Assembly (NCBI RefSeq): GCF_000308455.1 | Contig: NZ_BAFP01000274.1 | Span: forward strand, 248,001-312,000 | DNA length: 64,000 bases | Direction of reading: 5' to 3' | DNA from: Nocardia abscessus NBRC 100374 | Lineage (GTDB): Bacteria; Actinomycetota; Actinomycetes; Mycobacteriales; Mycobacteriaceae | In this document: piece by piece, positions 27,509 to 35,698 of the stretch | Numbering within the stretch: position 1 is the stretch's first letter | Layout: the number at the start of each line of letters is the position of its first letter | Made by a program: the position numbers and the translations under genes | Notes under the pieces: generated by a model | What the model saw: only the letters and a program-made list of their open reading frames with translations | The model's database searches: none | What the model was told of the DNA's origin: nothing

Positions 27509-28402
27509 TCAGCCCGGCAGCTCGCCGGCGACGACCCAAGTCGCCACCCTGGCCGCGATCGCGGGCGAGTCCTTCACCCAGAGGAAGTGGTCGCGGTGCT
27601 GCACCGGCGAGTTCTCGTCGACGTGCCAGTGCGTCACCCGGGCCTTCGGCATCCGGGACACCAGGAAGTCGACGTTGGACTTCGGGCCCAGCACGTCGTC
27701 GGACAGTGAGATCACCAGCACCGGAGCGGTCAGGTCGCGCAGCAGGGAGTTGTACCGGCGCTTGCTGCCCTTCGGGCGGTAGTAGCTGGTCAGCGAATGC
27801 ATCGACCAGTCGCGCATGACGCCGCCCGGCATCGGGGCCGGGATGAGCACGCCGCCGGGCCAGTGCCCCTTCCACCGGGAGACCAGGCCGATCCACTGGA
27901 TCTGGCTCAGCGCCTCCCACCAGCGGCGGACGCCGAAGGCCCACCAGAAGACGGTGCCGGTGCCGATGACGGTGACCCCCGCGATCCGGTCGGGTTCGGC
28001 CGCCGCGAACAGCAGCGCGAGCTGTCCGCCCAGGCTGTGCCCGAACAGATGGATCGGCGCCTCGGGGAAGCGCGTCCGCACCGCCGCGACGAGCGCGGGC
28101 AGGTCGGTCTCGATCATCTCCCGGTAACCGAAGTCGCGGTGCAGGCCCAGCTCGGGCTTGGCTTCGCCATGCGCCCGCAGGTCGGTCGTGGCGACCGAAA
28201 GCCCCTGAGCGTGCAGCTCTTTCGCGAGCGGCAGGTAGTTCTTCGCCTTCATGGCCATGGCGGGCAGGATCAGCACGACGGGCGCGCCCGGCTTCTTCGA
28301 TGCCAGGAAGCGCACGGTGAAGGTGACACCGTCGGCGGTCTCGACCGTGGTCGACTCCAGGGTGGTGAACTCCGAACGGTTCTTCGGTGTCGCGGTGGTC
28401 AT
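27509..28402 (-). CDS. Alpha/beta hydrolase
   Basis: 297 residues. The nucleophile elbow is HLFGHSLGG (Ser at about 122), the acid lies in SLSDDVLGPKSN and the histidine in VQHRDHFLWV, a full catalytic triad. The N-terminal VVLILPAMAMKAKNYLPLAK contains the oxyanion region. No signal peptide. It overlaps the thioesterase gene by ATGA and precedes ugpC by 9 bp. It may release an acyl group from a lipid-derived substrate; specificity is not visible. Confidence 0.85.
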   Translation of the reverse strand: MTTATPKNRSEFTTLESTTVETADGVTFTVRFLASKKPGAPVVLILPAMAMKAKNYLPLAKELHAQGLSVATTDLRAHGEAKPELGLHRDFGYREMIETDLPALVAAVRTRFPEAPIHLFGHSLGGQLALLFAAAEPDRIAGVTVIGTGTVFWWAFGVRRWWEALSQIQWIGLVSRWKGHWPGGVLIPAPMPGGVMRDWSMHSLTSYYRPKGSKRRYNSLLRDLTAPVLVISLSDDVLGPKSNVDFLVSRMPKARVTHWHVDENSPVQHRDHFLWVKDSPAIAARVATWVVAGELPG

Positions 28403-28923
28403 CGGTCGCCCTCCGCGATGGTGACGTCGCAGACGTAGTCGAAGGTGAACTTGGCGACGACGACGTCGCCGTCGTCGAGCAGCGTGGCCTTGCCGGTCAG
28501 TTCGAAGCGCTGCGAAGCCGTCGCGGCGAGCACGTCGGCGAGCTCGCGCTGGTCGACGGTCGCGACGGCGCGGATACGGCCGACGGCGGGTTTGCGGTAG
28601 GACGCGCTACCGCCGCGCAGCACCAGCCGCTCGACGGTAGGCAGGCGGGTGGCCGCGGCGCCGACGAACGCGGCCGCTCCGCCGATGTCGGCGGCGGTGA
28701 ACAGCGCGCCCGCGTGCACGGTGCCCATGTGGTTGCGCACCGCGCCGACTGCGGGGATTTCGACGACGGCGCGGTCCGGCCCGATCTCGGTGATCAGCGT
28801 GCCGACGTGGCGGCCGAACGGAACCATCTCCTGGGACACCGCTCGCAGGTATTCGTAATCGACGGCGGCGCACTCGAGGTCGGGATAGGCGGCCGCGAAG
28901 CCGGCGATCTCACGCGTGGTCAT
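28399..28923 (-). CDS. PaaI/DUF4442-type hotdog-fold thioesterase-like protein
   Basis: 174 residues. The hotdog core is recognisable from RNHMGTVHAGALFTAADIGG (about 82-101), the helix and entry usually holding the acyl-CoA, with AVVEIPAVGAV before it and SYRKPAVGRIRAVATV after. Such proteins hydrolyse acyl-CoA thioesters. It begins 10 bp after the acyl-CoA dehydrogenase gene and overlaps the hydrolase, so a shared role in acyl-CoA turnover is likely. Confidence 0.8.
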   Translation of the reverse strand: MTTREIAGFAAAYPDLECAAVDYEYLRAVSQEMVPFGRHVGTLITEIGPDRAVVEIPAVGAVRNHMGTVHAGALFTAADIGGAAAFVGAAATRLPTVERLVLRGGSASYRKPAVGRIRAVATVDQRELADVLAATASQRFELTGKATLLDDGDVVVAKFTFDYVCDVTIAEGDR

Positions 28924-28933
28924 GGTCTCTCCT

Positions 28934-30094
28934 TCAGCGTTTGGTGCGCAGGGCGCGGCGGGCGATGGACCAGCGCAGGACCTCCGACGGTCCCTCGTAG
29001 ATCCGGAAGGCCCTGGCCTCCACGAGGAATCGGGCGACCAGGTGGTCCTCGCAGACGCCGAGCCCGCCGTGCAGCTGGACCGCCCGGTCGATGACCCGCC
29101 AGACCGCTTCGGAAACGAACGTCTTGGCGATCGACGCTTCGTGCCGCGCCTGCGAGGAGGTCGGCCCTTGGGCGTCGATGGTCTCGGCGGCGGTGCGGAT
29201 CACGCCGCGCGCGGCGGCGATGTCGATCTCGTTGTCGGCGATCAGCCCCTGGGCTATGCCGTGCTCGGCGATCGGGACGCCGAAGGACGTGCGCGTCCCG
29301 ATGTGCTCGATGGTCAGCTGGTGCGCCCGCACCGCGAGCCCGAGCCAGTTCATGCAGAACACCAGCCGCGAGGGCGCGAGCCGGACCTGCGCGAGCGCCA
29401 GACCCTGGCCGACTTGGCCCAGCACGGCGGAATCGGGCACCTCGCAGTCGGCGAAGGTCACCTCGCAGTGCCCGCCGGGCGCGCTGGTGTGGTCGAGGGT
29501 CGGCATACGGCGGCCCACCCGCAACCCGGGGTTGTCCTGGTCGACGAGGAACATCGTCGGGCCGTCACCGGTGCGCGCCACGCAGATGGTGAACGCCGCG
29601 CCCTGCGCGCCCGTGGTGAAGTGCTTGGCGCCGTTGATGACCCAGCCGGATTCGGTCTCCTCGGCGACGGTCTGCAACATGCCGGGGTCGGATCCGGCGC
29701 CCGGGGCCGGTTCGGTCATAGCGATCGCGGAACGGACGTCGCCCGCGGCCAGCGGTGCGAGATAGCGTTGCTTCTGCTCCTCGTTCGCCACGTGCGCGAG
29801 CAGGTGGATGTTGCCGTCGTCGGGGGCCCACGCGTTGAGTGCGATCGGGCCGAGCAGGCTGGCGCCCGCGGCTTCGAGCACCTGCGCCTGGGCGCGGGTG
29901 TCCAGGCCGAGCCCGCCGTACCGCGGATCCGACAGCGGGCCGAAGACGCCGGCCTCCTTGGCCTTCTTCTGCAGCTCGAGCCGCAGTGCGTCGTCCATCA
30001 CCCGCCCGTCCACGACGACCTCGCGTTCCACCGGAACGACCTGGTCCCGAATGAACTGGGTGGTCTTGTCCACCAATTGCGCCACAGTGGTCAT
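28934..30094 (-). CDS. Acyl-CoA dehydrogenase
   Basis: 386 residues, the usual ACAD length. The FAD/substrate motif is AIAMTEPAPGAGSDPGML (about 124-141), and the C-terminal FAD-contact region reads QLHGGLGVCEDHLVARFLVE with IYEGPSEVLRW near the end. It oxidises an acyl-CoA to the enoyl-CoA, passing electrons to ETF. ATG 30094 agrees with family N-termini. It is the first gene of the minus-strand block and faces the reductase gene across a 146-bp divergent region. Confidence 0.92.
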   Translation of the reverse strand: MTTVAQLVDKTTQFIRDQVVPVEREVVVDGRVMDDALRLELQKKAKEAGVFGPLSDPRYGGLGLDTRAQAQVLEAAGASLLGPIALNAWAPDDGNIHLLAHVANEEQKQRYLAPLAAGDVRSAIAMTEPAPGAGSDPGMLQTVAEETESGWVINGAKHFTTGAQGAAFTICVARTGDGPTMFLVDQDNPGLRVGRRMPTLDHTSAPGGHCEVTFADCEVPDSAVLGQVGQGLALAQVRLAPSRLVFCMNWLGLAVRAHQLTIEHIGTRTSFGVPIAEHGIAQGLIADNEIDIAAARGVIRTAAETIDAQGPTSSQARHEASIAKTFVSEAVWRVIDRAVQLHGGLGVCEDHLVARFLVEARAFRIYEGPSEVLRWSIARRALRTKR

Positions 30095-30144
30095 GGCGTC
30101 AGTCTCGGCGCGGCGCGCGACCGGGGGAGGGGGCGATAGTCAAC

Positions 30145-30163
30145 GTCGATTGCGCGAATCGAC
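30145..30163. promoter_or_regulatory. 19-bp inverted repeat in divergent promoter region
   Basis: GTCGATT-GCGCG-AATCGAC has perfect 7-bp arms, between the divergent starts at 30094 and 30241. It is a candidate operator for a dimeric regulator of acyl-CoA metabolism controlling both sides. The regulator gene is not adjacent. Confidence 0.45.
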
Positions 30164-30240
30164 TGCCCATTCGTTCGCTGCGGGGGCGGCTCGTCTCGGC
30201 GACGGTGATCGCGGAGACGTTGCCGGGCTAGGGGACGGAT

Positions 30241-31173
30241 ATGACTGACATAGCGGTGCGAGTCTGGCGCCGCCGCGACGAGGCCGAGGGCGTGTTCTCG
30301 CTCGACTTGGCCCCGGTCGACGGTGGCGAACTGCCGTCGTGGACGCCGGGAGCCCACATCGATGTCGCGGTCGGCGCGGCGGGCGTGCGGCAGTACTCGC
30401 TGTGCGGCGACCCGGCCGACCGGGCGCGCTGGCGGGTAGCGGTGCTGCACGAACCGGACGGGCGCGGTGGCTCGGCCTATCTGCATCGCGCCGCGCAACC
30501 CGGCTCGGTGTTGCGAGTGTCCGTGCCGCGCAACAACTTCGAACTCGTCGGCCGGGACGGGTACGTCTTTCTGGCCGGCGGAATCGGGATCACGCCGATC
30601 CTGCCCATGGTGGCCGCCGCGGAAGCCGCGGGTGCGCGCTGGTCGCTGTACTACGGCGGCCGCACCAGGGGGCACATGGCGTTCGCCGCCGCCCTCGCCG
30701 AGCGCTACCCACGGGCGAATCTGCTGCCCCAGGACGAGCACGGCCTGCTGCCGCTGGAGGAGATCTTCGCCGACCTGGGCGAGGCCGCCGTGTACTGCTG
30801 CGGACCGGAACCGCTGCTGGCCGCCGCGGAGGCCGAAGGCGCGCGACGCGGAGTGCCGGTGCACGTCGAGCGTTTCGTGCCGCGGCAGGTGCAGTTCGCC
30901 CCGAACGAGCCGTTCGAGGTGCGGTTGGCGGCCAGCGGCAGGACGTTCCGGATCGGGCCGAACCAGTCCATCGCCGACGTCTTGGAGTCCGCCGGAATCG
31001 GCATCGTCACCTCGTGCCGCGAAGGCACCTGCGGCAGTTGCGAAACCGCGGTTCTGGCCGGCGACATCGAGCACCGGGACGAACTGCTCACCGACGAGGA
31101 GCGGGCGCGCGGCGACACGATGATGCTGTGCGTCTCCCGGGCCAGGTCCGGCCCGCTCGTCCTCGACCTCTGA
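30241..31173 (+). CDS. Phthalate-dioxygenase-reductase-type FMN/[2Fe-2S] oxidoreductase
   Basis: 310 residues. Flavin-binding region with RQYSLCGDP (about 44-52), NAD(P)-binding GGIGITPILPM (about 116-126) and CCGPEPLL, then a C-terminal plant-type ferredoxin domain with CREGTCGSC and a distal Cys in MMLCVSRA. This order (FMN-NAD-ferredoxin) defines the PDR/VanB class that passes electrons from NAD(P)H to Rieske oxygenases or P450s. No partner oxygenase lies next to it. Confidence 0.92.
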   Translation: MTDIAVRVWRRRDEAEGVFSLDLAPVDGGELPSWTPGAHIDVAVGAAGVRQYSLCGDPADRARWRVAVLHEPDGRGGSAYLHRAAQPGSVLRVSVPRNNFELVGRDGYVFLAGGIGITPILPMVAAAEAAGARWSLYYGGRTRGHMAFAAALAERYPRANLLPQDEHGLLPLEEIFADLGEAAVYCCGPEPLLAAAEAEGARRGVPVHVERFVPRQVQFAPNEPFEVRLAASGRTFRIGPNQSIADVLESAGIGIVTSCREGTCGSCETAVLAGDIEHRDELLTDEERARGDTMMLCVSRARSGPLVLDL

Positions 31174-31256
31174 CCTGCCCGCCGCGATCGCGGCAGGCGT
31201 GCGGCGCGCTCGGCGCGGCCGCTTCCCCTGAGAAAACCGAGAGGAAAGTAAAAAGG

Positions 31257-31955
31257 ATGAGGAAAATCGTTGCGGTGGCCGCAGGGCTGGTCGCCGCAGT
31301 CGGGATTGCCTCCGGCTCCGCCGGTGCGCAGCCCGACAGCGACGACGCCGTCGACTTCACCGCCTACGCCACCGACACCCAGTCCATTGTCACCACCGAT
31401 GCCGGTTCGATGGTCGTCGAAGAGGGTGTCTTCAAGGTCAAGGCCGCCAACGGCACCGTGCTCACCGGCATGCCGTTGAAGTTCCGCGTGGATGACTTCG
31501 AGTTCCCGATCGTGGCCGACATCGCCGGCCGCACCGCGACACTCACTCCGCAGTTCGACATGGCGAACGCGGCCTACAAGCCGGTCGCCCTGCCGTTCGA
31601 AGACAAGGCGCCGTGGAAGAACGAGTACGACCGTGAGCAGGCCGCCTGGTCCCGCATGACCAGCACCATCGCCATGGGCGCCACCATCGGCACCCTGGTC
31701 GGCGGCATCGGCGGCGGCGCGGTCGGCTGCGTGCTCGGCGGCATCGCGGGCGCGACCGTCGCCTCGGCGGCGATCGTCGGCCTGTTCGGCGCGTTCATCC
31801 CGGCGGCGGCCATCGGCTGCCTCGGCGGCATCATCGCGATCGGCGCCCTGGGCACCATCGCGGGCCAGATCCTGGTCACCGCCCCGGTGGCGATCGGCGC
31901 CGCCATCCAGTACTTCACCACTATCAATCAGCCTCCGCCGGCCCCGGCGAAGTAG
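31257..31955 (+). CDS. Secreted protein with Gly/Ala-rich hydrophobic C-terminus
   Basis: 232 residues. Signal peptide (MRKIVAVAAGLVAAVGIASG, cleavage near SAGAQ). Residues 30-115 are a soluble domain (VDFTAYATDTQSIVTT). Residues about 135-215 are strongly hydrophobic and Gly/Ala-rich with two cysteines. ATG 31257 follows a purine-rich GAGAGGAAAG. Similar small exported proteins are common in Nocardia and mycobacteria but have no assigned function that I know. It is followed by a strong terminator. Confidence 0.75.
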   Translation: MRKIVAVAAGLVAAVGIASGSAGAQPDSDDAVDFTAYATDTQSIVTTDAGSMVVEEGVFKVKAANGTVLTGMPLKFRVDDFEFPIVADIAGRTATLTPQFDMANAAYKPVALPFEDKAPWKNEYDREQAAWSRMTSTIAMGATIGTLVGGIGGGAVGCVLGGIAGATVASAAIVGLFGAFIPAAAIGCLGGIIAIGALGTIAGQILVTAPVAIGAAIQYFTTINQPPPAPAK

Positions 31956-31998
31956 GTAGTGGGGAAGAACCCGACGTCTCGTTCGTTGGGGGACACCT

Positions 31999-32030
31999 GA
32001 CCCCGTCCGGCGGTAACGCCGGGCGGGGTC
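31999..32030 (+). terminator. Strong intrinsic terminator
   Basis: Arms GACCCCGTCCGGCG (31999-32012) and CGCCGGGCGGGGTC (32017-32030), with one G-T pair and a GTAA loop, are followed by TTT. It lies 43 bp after the secreted protein gene and separates it from the minus-strand block ending at 32095. Confidence 0.85.
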
Positions 32031-32094
32031 TTTCCGTCAAGCACCTCCCGAGCAGCGAGGCCGACTACACGGTGAGCCGATCGAGCGCGGATGG

Positions 32095-33189
32095 CTATTG
32101 TTCGCGGGATAGTCCGCGTGAGCGTTCCTGTCCTTGTCCGGTGCCGCCTCGCACAACGCTCGGCGCAGAACCAGGCGGCTGTCTCACCGCCGCTTGTGGA
32201 TGCTGCGCCTGCCCAAGCCAGAGAACTCTTTCCACCTCCGACAGACGCCCTTTCTCGTCCAACTCTTTGAACGCCGCGTTCCGCGCCGCGTTCAGGGCCT
32301 GCAAGGCAGCGGCTTCACGTTCTTTCTCGGCTGCCGCGCGTGCCTCGACTGCTTCCCGCTCCGCCCTAACGGCGTCGGCCGCTTCTCGGGCCGCTTGGTC
32401 CCCAGCGTCGGCGGCCTCCCACTGCGGGTACTGGCTGGGTGGTGGAAATTCCCGCGCCACCCGTTCGGCCGCCTCCCGTTCCACCCGCGCACGTTCGGTT
32501 TCCGGCGTTCGGTGTGCCTGCTGGGCTCGCTCGGCTTGCTCGCGTGCCTGCCGGTCGCGTTCGGCCTGCTGGGGGGCCTCGGCCCTGCCGCGCGCAGCGG
32601 CTTCCCGGAACTGCTGCATCTTCCGGAATCCTTCGGCGCGCTCTTGTGCCCGCACAATCTCGCGTATCTTCGCCAGCCGTTCACGGGCACGCTCGGCACG
32701 ATCCAGCTCGTACACCCGCATCAATTCGAGCTGCTTGGACATCAGAGATTGACCGAGTTGCATAGCGCGTAGTGCATCGGCACGGGAAACGATCTCGTGA
32801 TGAAACCGGCCCGGAAAATCGCGCGCCATTGCTTGCAATTCAGCGGCGACGGCGCGAGGGACCTTCTCACCGGCCACCGTTTCCCACCGGGAACGGGTCA
32901 ACTGACCCGACTCGAGTCCTGCCCGCTCTTTTACTAACTGCTCGCGAGTGTCCCGCTCATTGATCCGCCCGGATTTACGCTCTACACCTCGGGTACCTCG
33001 GTCTTCGGTGCGGGCGTTATCCAGAACACGTGGGCCTTTACTGGTTTCGATTCTGAACTGACGCACCCAGCCTTTTTCGGGAGTTTCCCCCCGCTCCTGC
33101 GCCCTGCCCAGTTCGAAGTACAGACCCTTTTCGTAGTTGGTCAGTCGCTGCCGAATGGCGTCGTATTCGTCGGGCATGACAGTGCCCAC
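32095..33189 (-). CDS. PD-(D/E)xK nuclease-like protein with long charged coiled coil
   Basis: 364 residues. Residues about 20-130 contain YEKGLYFELGRAQ, RVLDNARTEDRG and GVERKSG, giving Asp57, Glu70 and Lys72 in a PD-(D/E)xK-like arrangement. RWETVAGEKVP and FHHEIVSRADA follow, a pattern seen in restriction-endonuclease-fold toxin domains of actinobacteria. Residues about 150-320 are Glu/Arg/Ala/Gln-rich and should form a long coiled coil. No signal peptide. The GTG at 33189 and ATG at 33177 are both possible starts with weak ribosome sites. A DNA-cleaving toxin or defence nuclease is the working guess. Confidence 0.7.
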   Translation of the reverse strand: MGTVMPDEYDAIRQRLTNYEKGLYFELGRAQERGETPEKGWVRQFRIETSKGPRVLDNARTEDRGTRGVERKSGRINERDTREQLVKERAGLESGQLTRSRWETVAGEKVPRAVAAELQAMARDFPGRFHHEIVSRADALRAMQLGQSLMSKQLELMRVYELDRAERARERLAKIREIVRAQERAEGFRKMQQFREAAARGRAEAPQQAERDRQAREQAERAQQAHRTPETERARVEREAAERVAREFPPPSQYPQWEAADAGDQAAREAADAVRAEREAVEARAAAEKEREAAALQALNAARNAAFKELDEKGRLSEVERVLWLGQAQHPQAAVRQPPGSAPSVVRGGTGQGQERSRGLSREQ

Positions 33190-33205
33190 CCCCGTTTACC
33201 AGGTG

Positions 33206-33856
33206 TTATGTGCCCTTTCGGGCTTTGCGTATGTCTCGGGCGGCCGATGTGATCACGTAGTCCGCCATGCCGGGGCCATCGTCTTCGAGAAACAAATAGT
33301 CCGTCATCGAGGCCATGCTTCGGGTTTCTTCGCCGTTGCCGTCGTGTACCGCCGGACTGAAATCCGTGTAGAAGGGGGCGCCGCTCCACTCTGGGCGGTT
33401 GGTCCATTTCATTCCAGCTCGCCGGACAAAGCATTCACCGTAGAAACGAATGAATTGATCCGCAGTGTCCCGATTTTCGGGAGAGCGGAATCCATCGCGA
33501 TCGCCGAAAACTTCTTTCGCCGCTTCCAAGATGCGTGTCGTAAGCGGCTGCGTCCACCAAGTGTCCGAATAGTCGGCAATGCCCGGAACCGTGTCAGACA
33601 AGAATTTCCGTATCTGCGATTCCATGCGTTCGGGCGCAACCCAATCAAGGAATGCTTGGGTTTTGTCATCGAATTCGATATCGAAACCGATCTGTTCGTC
33701 GTCCACTGGCCGGGCCTTCCCCTCATGTTGGCTGTCTGGGTATCGCGGGCTGAGCAGTACAGTTTTGCGCCCGCGCGCGTCAACGGGCAAGCGGCGGAGC
33801 GAAGCGGGGTGTCGCGATCGTTGGATGCCTGAACCGGATTCATCATCGCTCTGCAT
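33206..33856 (-). CDS. Hypothetical acidic protein upstream of nuclease-like gene
   Basis: 216 residues from ATG 33856, which overlaps the previous small gene by 14 bp and has GGGGAACGG upstream. The protein is soluble and rich in Asp/Glu and aromatic residues (AFLDWVAPERMESQIRKFLS; IRFYGECFVRRAGMKW; ASMTDYLFLEDDGPG). I do not recognise a family. It lies 16 bp before the nuclease-like gene, so an immunity or partner function is conceivable. A GTG at 33901 would add 15 residues. Confidence 0.7.
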   Translation of the reverse strand: MQSDDESGSGIQRSRHPASLRRLPVDARGRKTVLLSPRYPDSQHEGKARPVDDEQIGFDIEFDDKTQAFLDWVAPERMESQIRKFLSDTVPGIADYSDTWWTQPLTTRILEAAKEVFGDRDGFRSPENRDTADQFIRFYGECFVRRAGMKWTNRPEWSGAPFYTDFSPAVHDGNGEETRSMASMTDYLFLEDDGPGMADYVITSAARDIRKARKGT

Positions 33857-34112
33857 ACAGCCGTTCCCCGGGCAACCTCGGTAAGTGGTCGGGTGCGTCA
33901 CCGGCGACGGACACTCCGTCTGTGCGGTGCCGGACCCCTTCGTCCTGGACGAAGATCAAAGCGGCAGTGCGGCACGCGGCGTAGTGCAGGTGGTAGCCGC
34001 GCATCCGGACGACCAGGTGCACGTCCGGTTCGTTCGGCAGCGGGGATGTCATCACGTACCCCGCTTCGTGCTGGGAGTGTGCATAGGCGGACCTTCCGTG
34101 AAAGGGAGTCAC
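33843..34112 (-). CDS. Small hypothetical protein
   Basis: Up to 89 residues from GTG 34112; an internal ATG at 34052 (MTSPLPNEPDVHLVV) gives 69 residues and may be the true start. It has no recognised domain and no signal peptide. Its end overlaps the start of the 216-residue gene by 14 bp, which supports it being a real first gene of this three-gene set. Function unknown. Confidence 0.55.
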   Translation of the reverse strand: MTPFHGRSAYAHSQHEAGYVMTSPLPNEPDVHLVVRMRGYHLHYAACRTAALIFVQDEGVRHRTDGVSVAGDAPDHLPRLPGERLYAER

Positions 34113-34319
34113 GCGGGTATCGAATAATCCTGTCGCTCAGTGTGTTTGAGGAGGACCGGGGAAGGCTGGCGAAGGGTTCGGTTGGGCACACCGATGTGGA
34201 GTCCCGTCCGCGCAGCCTTCCCCTTTCGGGTGCCCCGGCATATGGGTGCTTCCCCTATGGTGCAAAGGGGGGACCAGGGGGGCCGCGTGGCGTGCCGGGG
34301 CGGTCTGGAGAGGTCGTTG

Positions 34320-34634
34320 TCAGGTGCCGGTGATGTGCTGGCCGATGATCGCGGGTATCAACAGGTCCAGAAAGGTGATGTCATCAGCTGCGGGGATGTT
34401 GTCGATGATCGGATCGAGCACCGGCGCGGCGTACAGGCGGCCGGTGTGCGGTGCGGCGGCGGTGCGGGCGCTGGAGATCAGTTCAAAGACAACCACGGCC
34501 ATCAGGCGCACACGGGTGGTCTCGGTCATCCCGTCCCGTACGGCGACCGCAGTGCTGGCCATGAGGGTGCCGATCACGTCGGTGAGGACGTCGAGTTCGG
34601 CGGCGTTGCGCTCGGCGTCCTGATCGTCGGTCAT
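34320..34634 (-). CDS. Small hypothetical protein (helical)
   Basis: 104 residues from ATG 34634, overlapping the preceding gene's stop as ATGA. The protein is mostly helical with hydrophobic segments (LDVLTDVIGTLMASTAVAVR, RLMAVVVFELISSART) and no clear membrane helix. It is the last of three overlapping small genes. I do not recognise it. The 207 bp between it and 34113 hold no convincing gene. Confidence 0.65.
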   Translation of the reverse strand: MTDDQDAERNAAELDVLTDVIGTLMASTAVAVRDGMTETTRVRLMAVVVFELISSARTAAAPHTGRLYAAPVLDPIIDNIPAADDITFLDLLIPAIIGQHITGT

Positions 34635-34957
34635 CGACCGGCCCGCGGCGGCGGCCCTGGCGGCGGGGCAGGCATGAGTTCGGGGTGTGGGGTGGGGTCG
34701 AACACGACGCGGATACCGATCCACGGGCATTTCTGGCTGCCGAGTGCGATGTCCATCGGTGAGTCGTGATCGGCCATGCGACCGTTGACGATCTTCACCA
34801 TCTGTCCGAAGCAGTTCATGTATGGGCATTTCACCGAGGACACCTCACCGGTTGCCGGATTCAGGGTGGCCATGCCGCAGTGCTCGACGGTGATCCACGG
34901 GTCACAGCCTGGGCCGCATCCGAATGGCATTGTGGCCGTGCTGCTGTGGTCAGGCAT
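34631..34957 (-). CDS. Small cysteine-containing hypothetical protein
   Basis: 108 residues from ATG 34957. Cysteines lie in GCGPGCDPW, EHCGMA, VKCPYMNCFG and QKCPW, which could bind a metal, and the C-terminus is Pro-rich. It overlaps both neighbours (8 bp upstream, ATGA downstream), so the three small genes are translationally linked. No family recognised. Confidence 0.65.
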   Translation of the reverse strand: MPDHSSTATMPFGCGPGCDPWITVEHCGMATLNPATGEVSSVKCPYMNCFGQMVKIVNGRMADHDSPMDIALGSQKCPWIGIRVVFDPTPHPELMPAPPPGPPPRAGR

Positions 34958-35438
34958 ACGCCACCGCCTGGCGCTGTCGCGCGTGCTGGGCGGCGCATCC
35001 CCGGAGCGCCTCGACCACGACCCGCGCCGGTGGGCGGTAGGGGTCGCGGGGTGGCTGTACCCACGCCCGGAAGAGGCCGGGGCGCTGTCCAGGTCCGGGC
35101 AAGCTGATGCTTCCTCCGGCACGGAGTATGGATACGTTCAGCCGTGACAGCTCCGCATACAGCCGGACATCGGTTGGCAGGTCCGGGCGGGTCAGGAACG
35201 TCCAACGCTGATAGCGCGGGTGGGTCAAGATCGGTCCCACACGGTGGTCGTGGCGGTGCATCCACGCTTTGACCTCCGAGCCGATGAAGGCGGGCATCAT
35301 CAACCCGCACACCCGGCCCGCACGCAGTGTGATCCGCCCTAGATGCGGCGGGTGAACCTCGGCGGGCAGATCACACACCTTTCGGTAGAAGTCGCACACC
35401 GACATCGGTGTGTCCCCAATTCTTTTCGGCGAATCCAT
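34950..35438 (-). CDS. Primase/polymerase-like small protein (often misnamed RNA polymerase beta)
   Basis: 162 residues from ATG 35438 with GGGGAGA seven bases upstream. The pattern GPILTHPRYQRWTFLTRPDL, NVSILRAGGSISLPGPG and WVQPPRDPYRPPARVVVEAL matches small actinomycete proteins related to the N-terminal prim-pol domain; these are often annotated as an RNA polymerase beta fragment without support. The acidic catalytic pair of true prim-pols is not evident. It heads the three-gene set and is divergent from the XRE-TPR regulator, an arrangement I recall from other actinomycetes. Confidence 0.65.
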   Translation of the reverse strand: MDSPKRIGDTPMSVCDFYRKVCDLPAEVHPPHLGRITLRAGRVCGLMMPAFIGSEVKAWMHRHDHRVGPILTHPRYQRWTFLTRPDLPTDVRLYAELSRLNVSILRAGGSISLPGPGQRPGLFRAWVQPPRDPYRPPARVVVEALRGCAAQHARQRQAVAYA

Positions 35439-35698
35439 AAAACGTCTCCCCTGACTCGAACGATTGACGCTGCGTACTGGATGGAATGGTTGGTGGACCC
35501 GAAACCGGGGCGGGCATTTGCCACCGGAGACAATGCGCCGTGCTCGTCTCTGGTGCCCTCTCGCGCGGGTTTGGGTTGTGCGAGAGGCTTTCCCGGTTCC
35601 GGGTACCTATCCAAGGTTGCCGGGGGAGGATTCTGGGTGGAAGGTAGGACAGGCGCAGGTATTACCAATCGATACCAGTGGAGTCGACAGGGGGCACG
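35439..35698. promoter_or_regulatory. Divergent intergenic region before the XRE-TPR regulator
   Basis: About 260 bp separating the prim-pol-like gene set from the XRE-TPR gene; both promoters must lie here. GGTAT (35658-35662) and ATACC (35672-35676) form a short inverted repeat 23 bp before the regulator start, a weak candidate for an autoregulatory site. Confidence 0.35.

Noticed and set aside
31181..31194. GCCGCGATCGCGGC palindrome after the reductase gene as a terminator
   Set aside because: It leaves no real loop for a hairpin and contains a common GC-rich CGATCG core; a terminator cannot be claimed.
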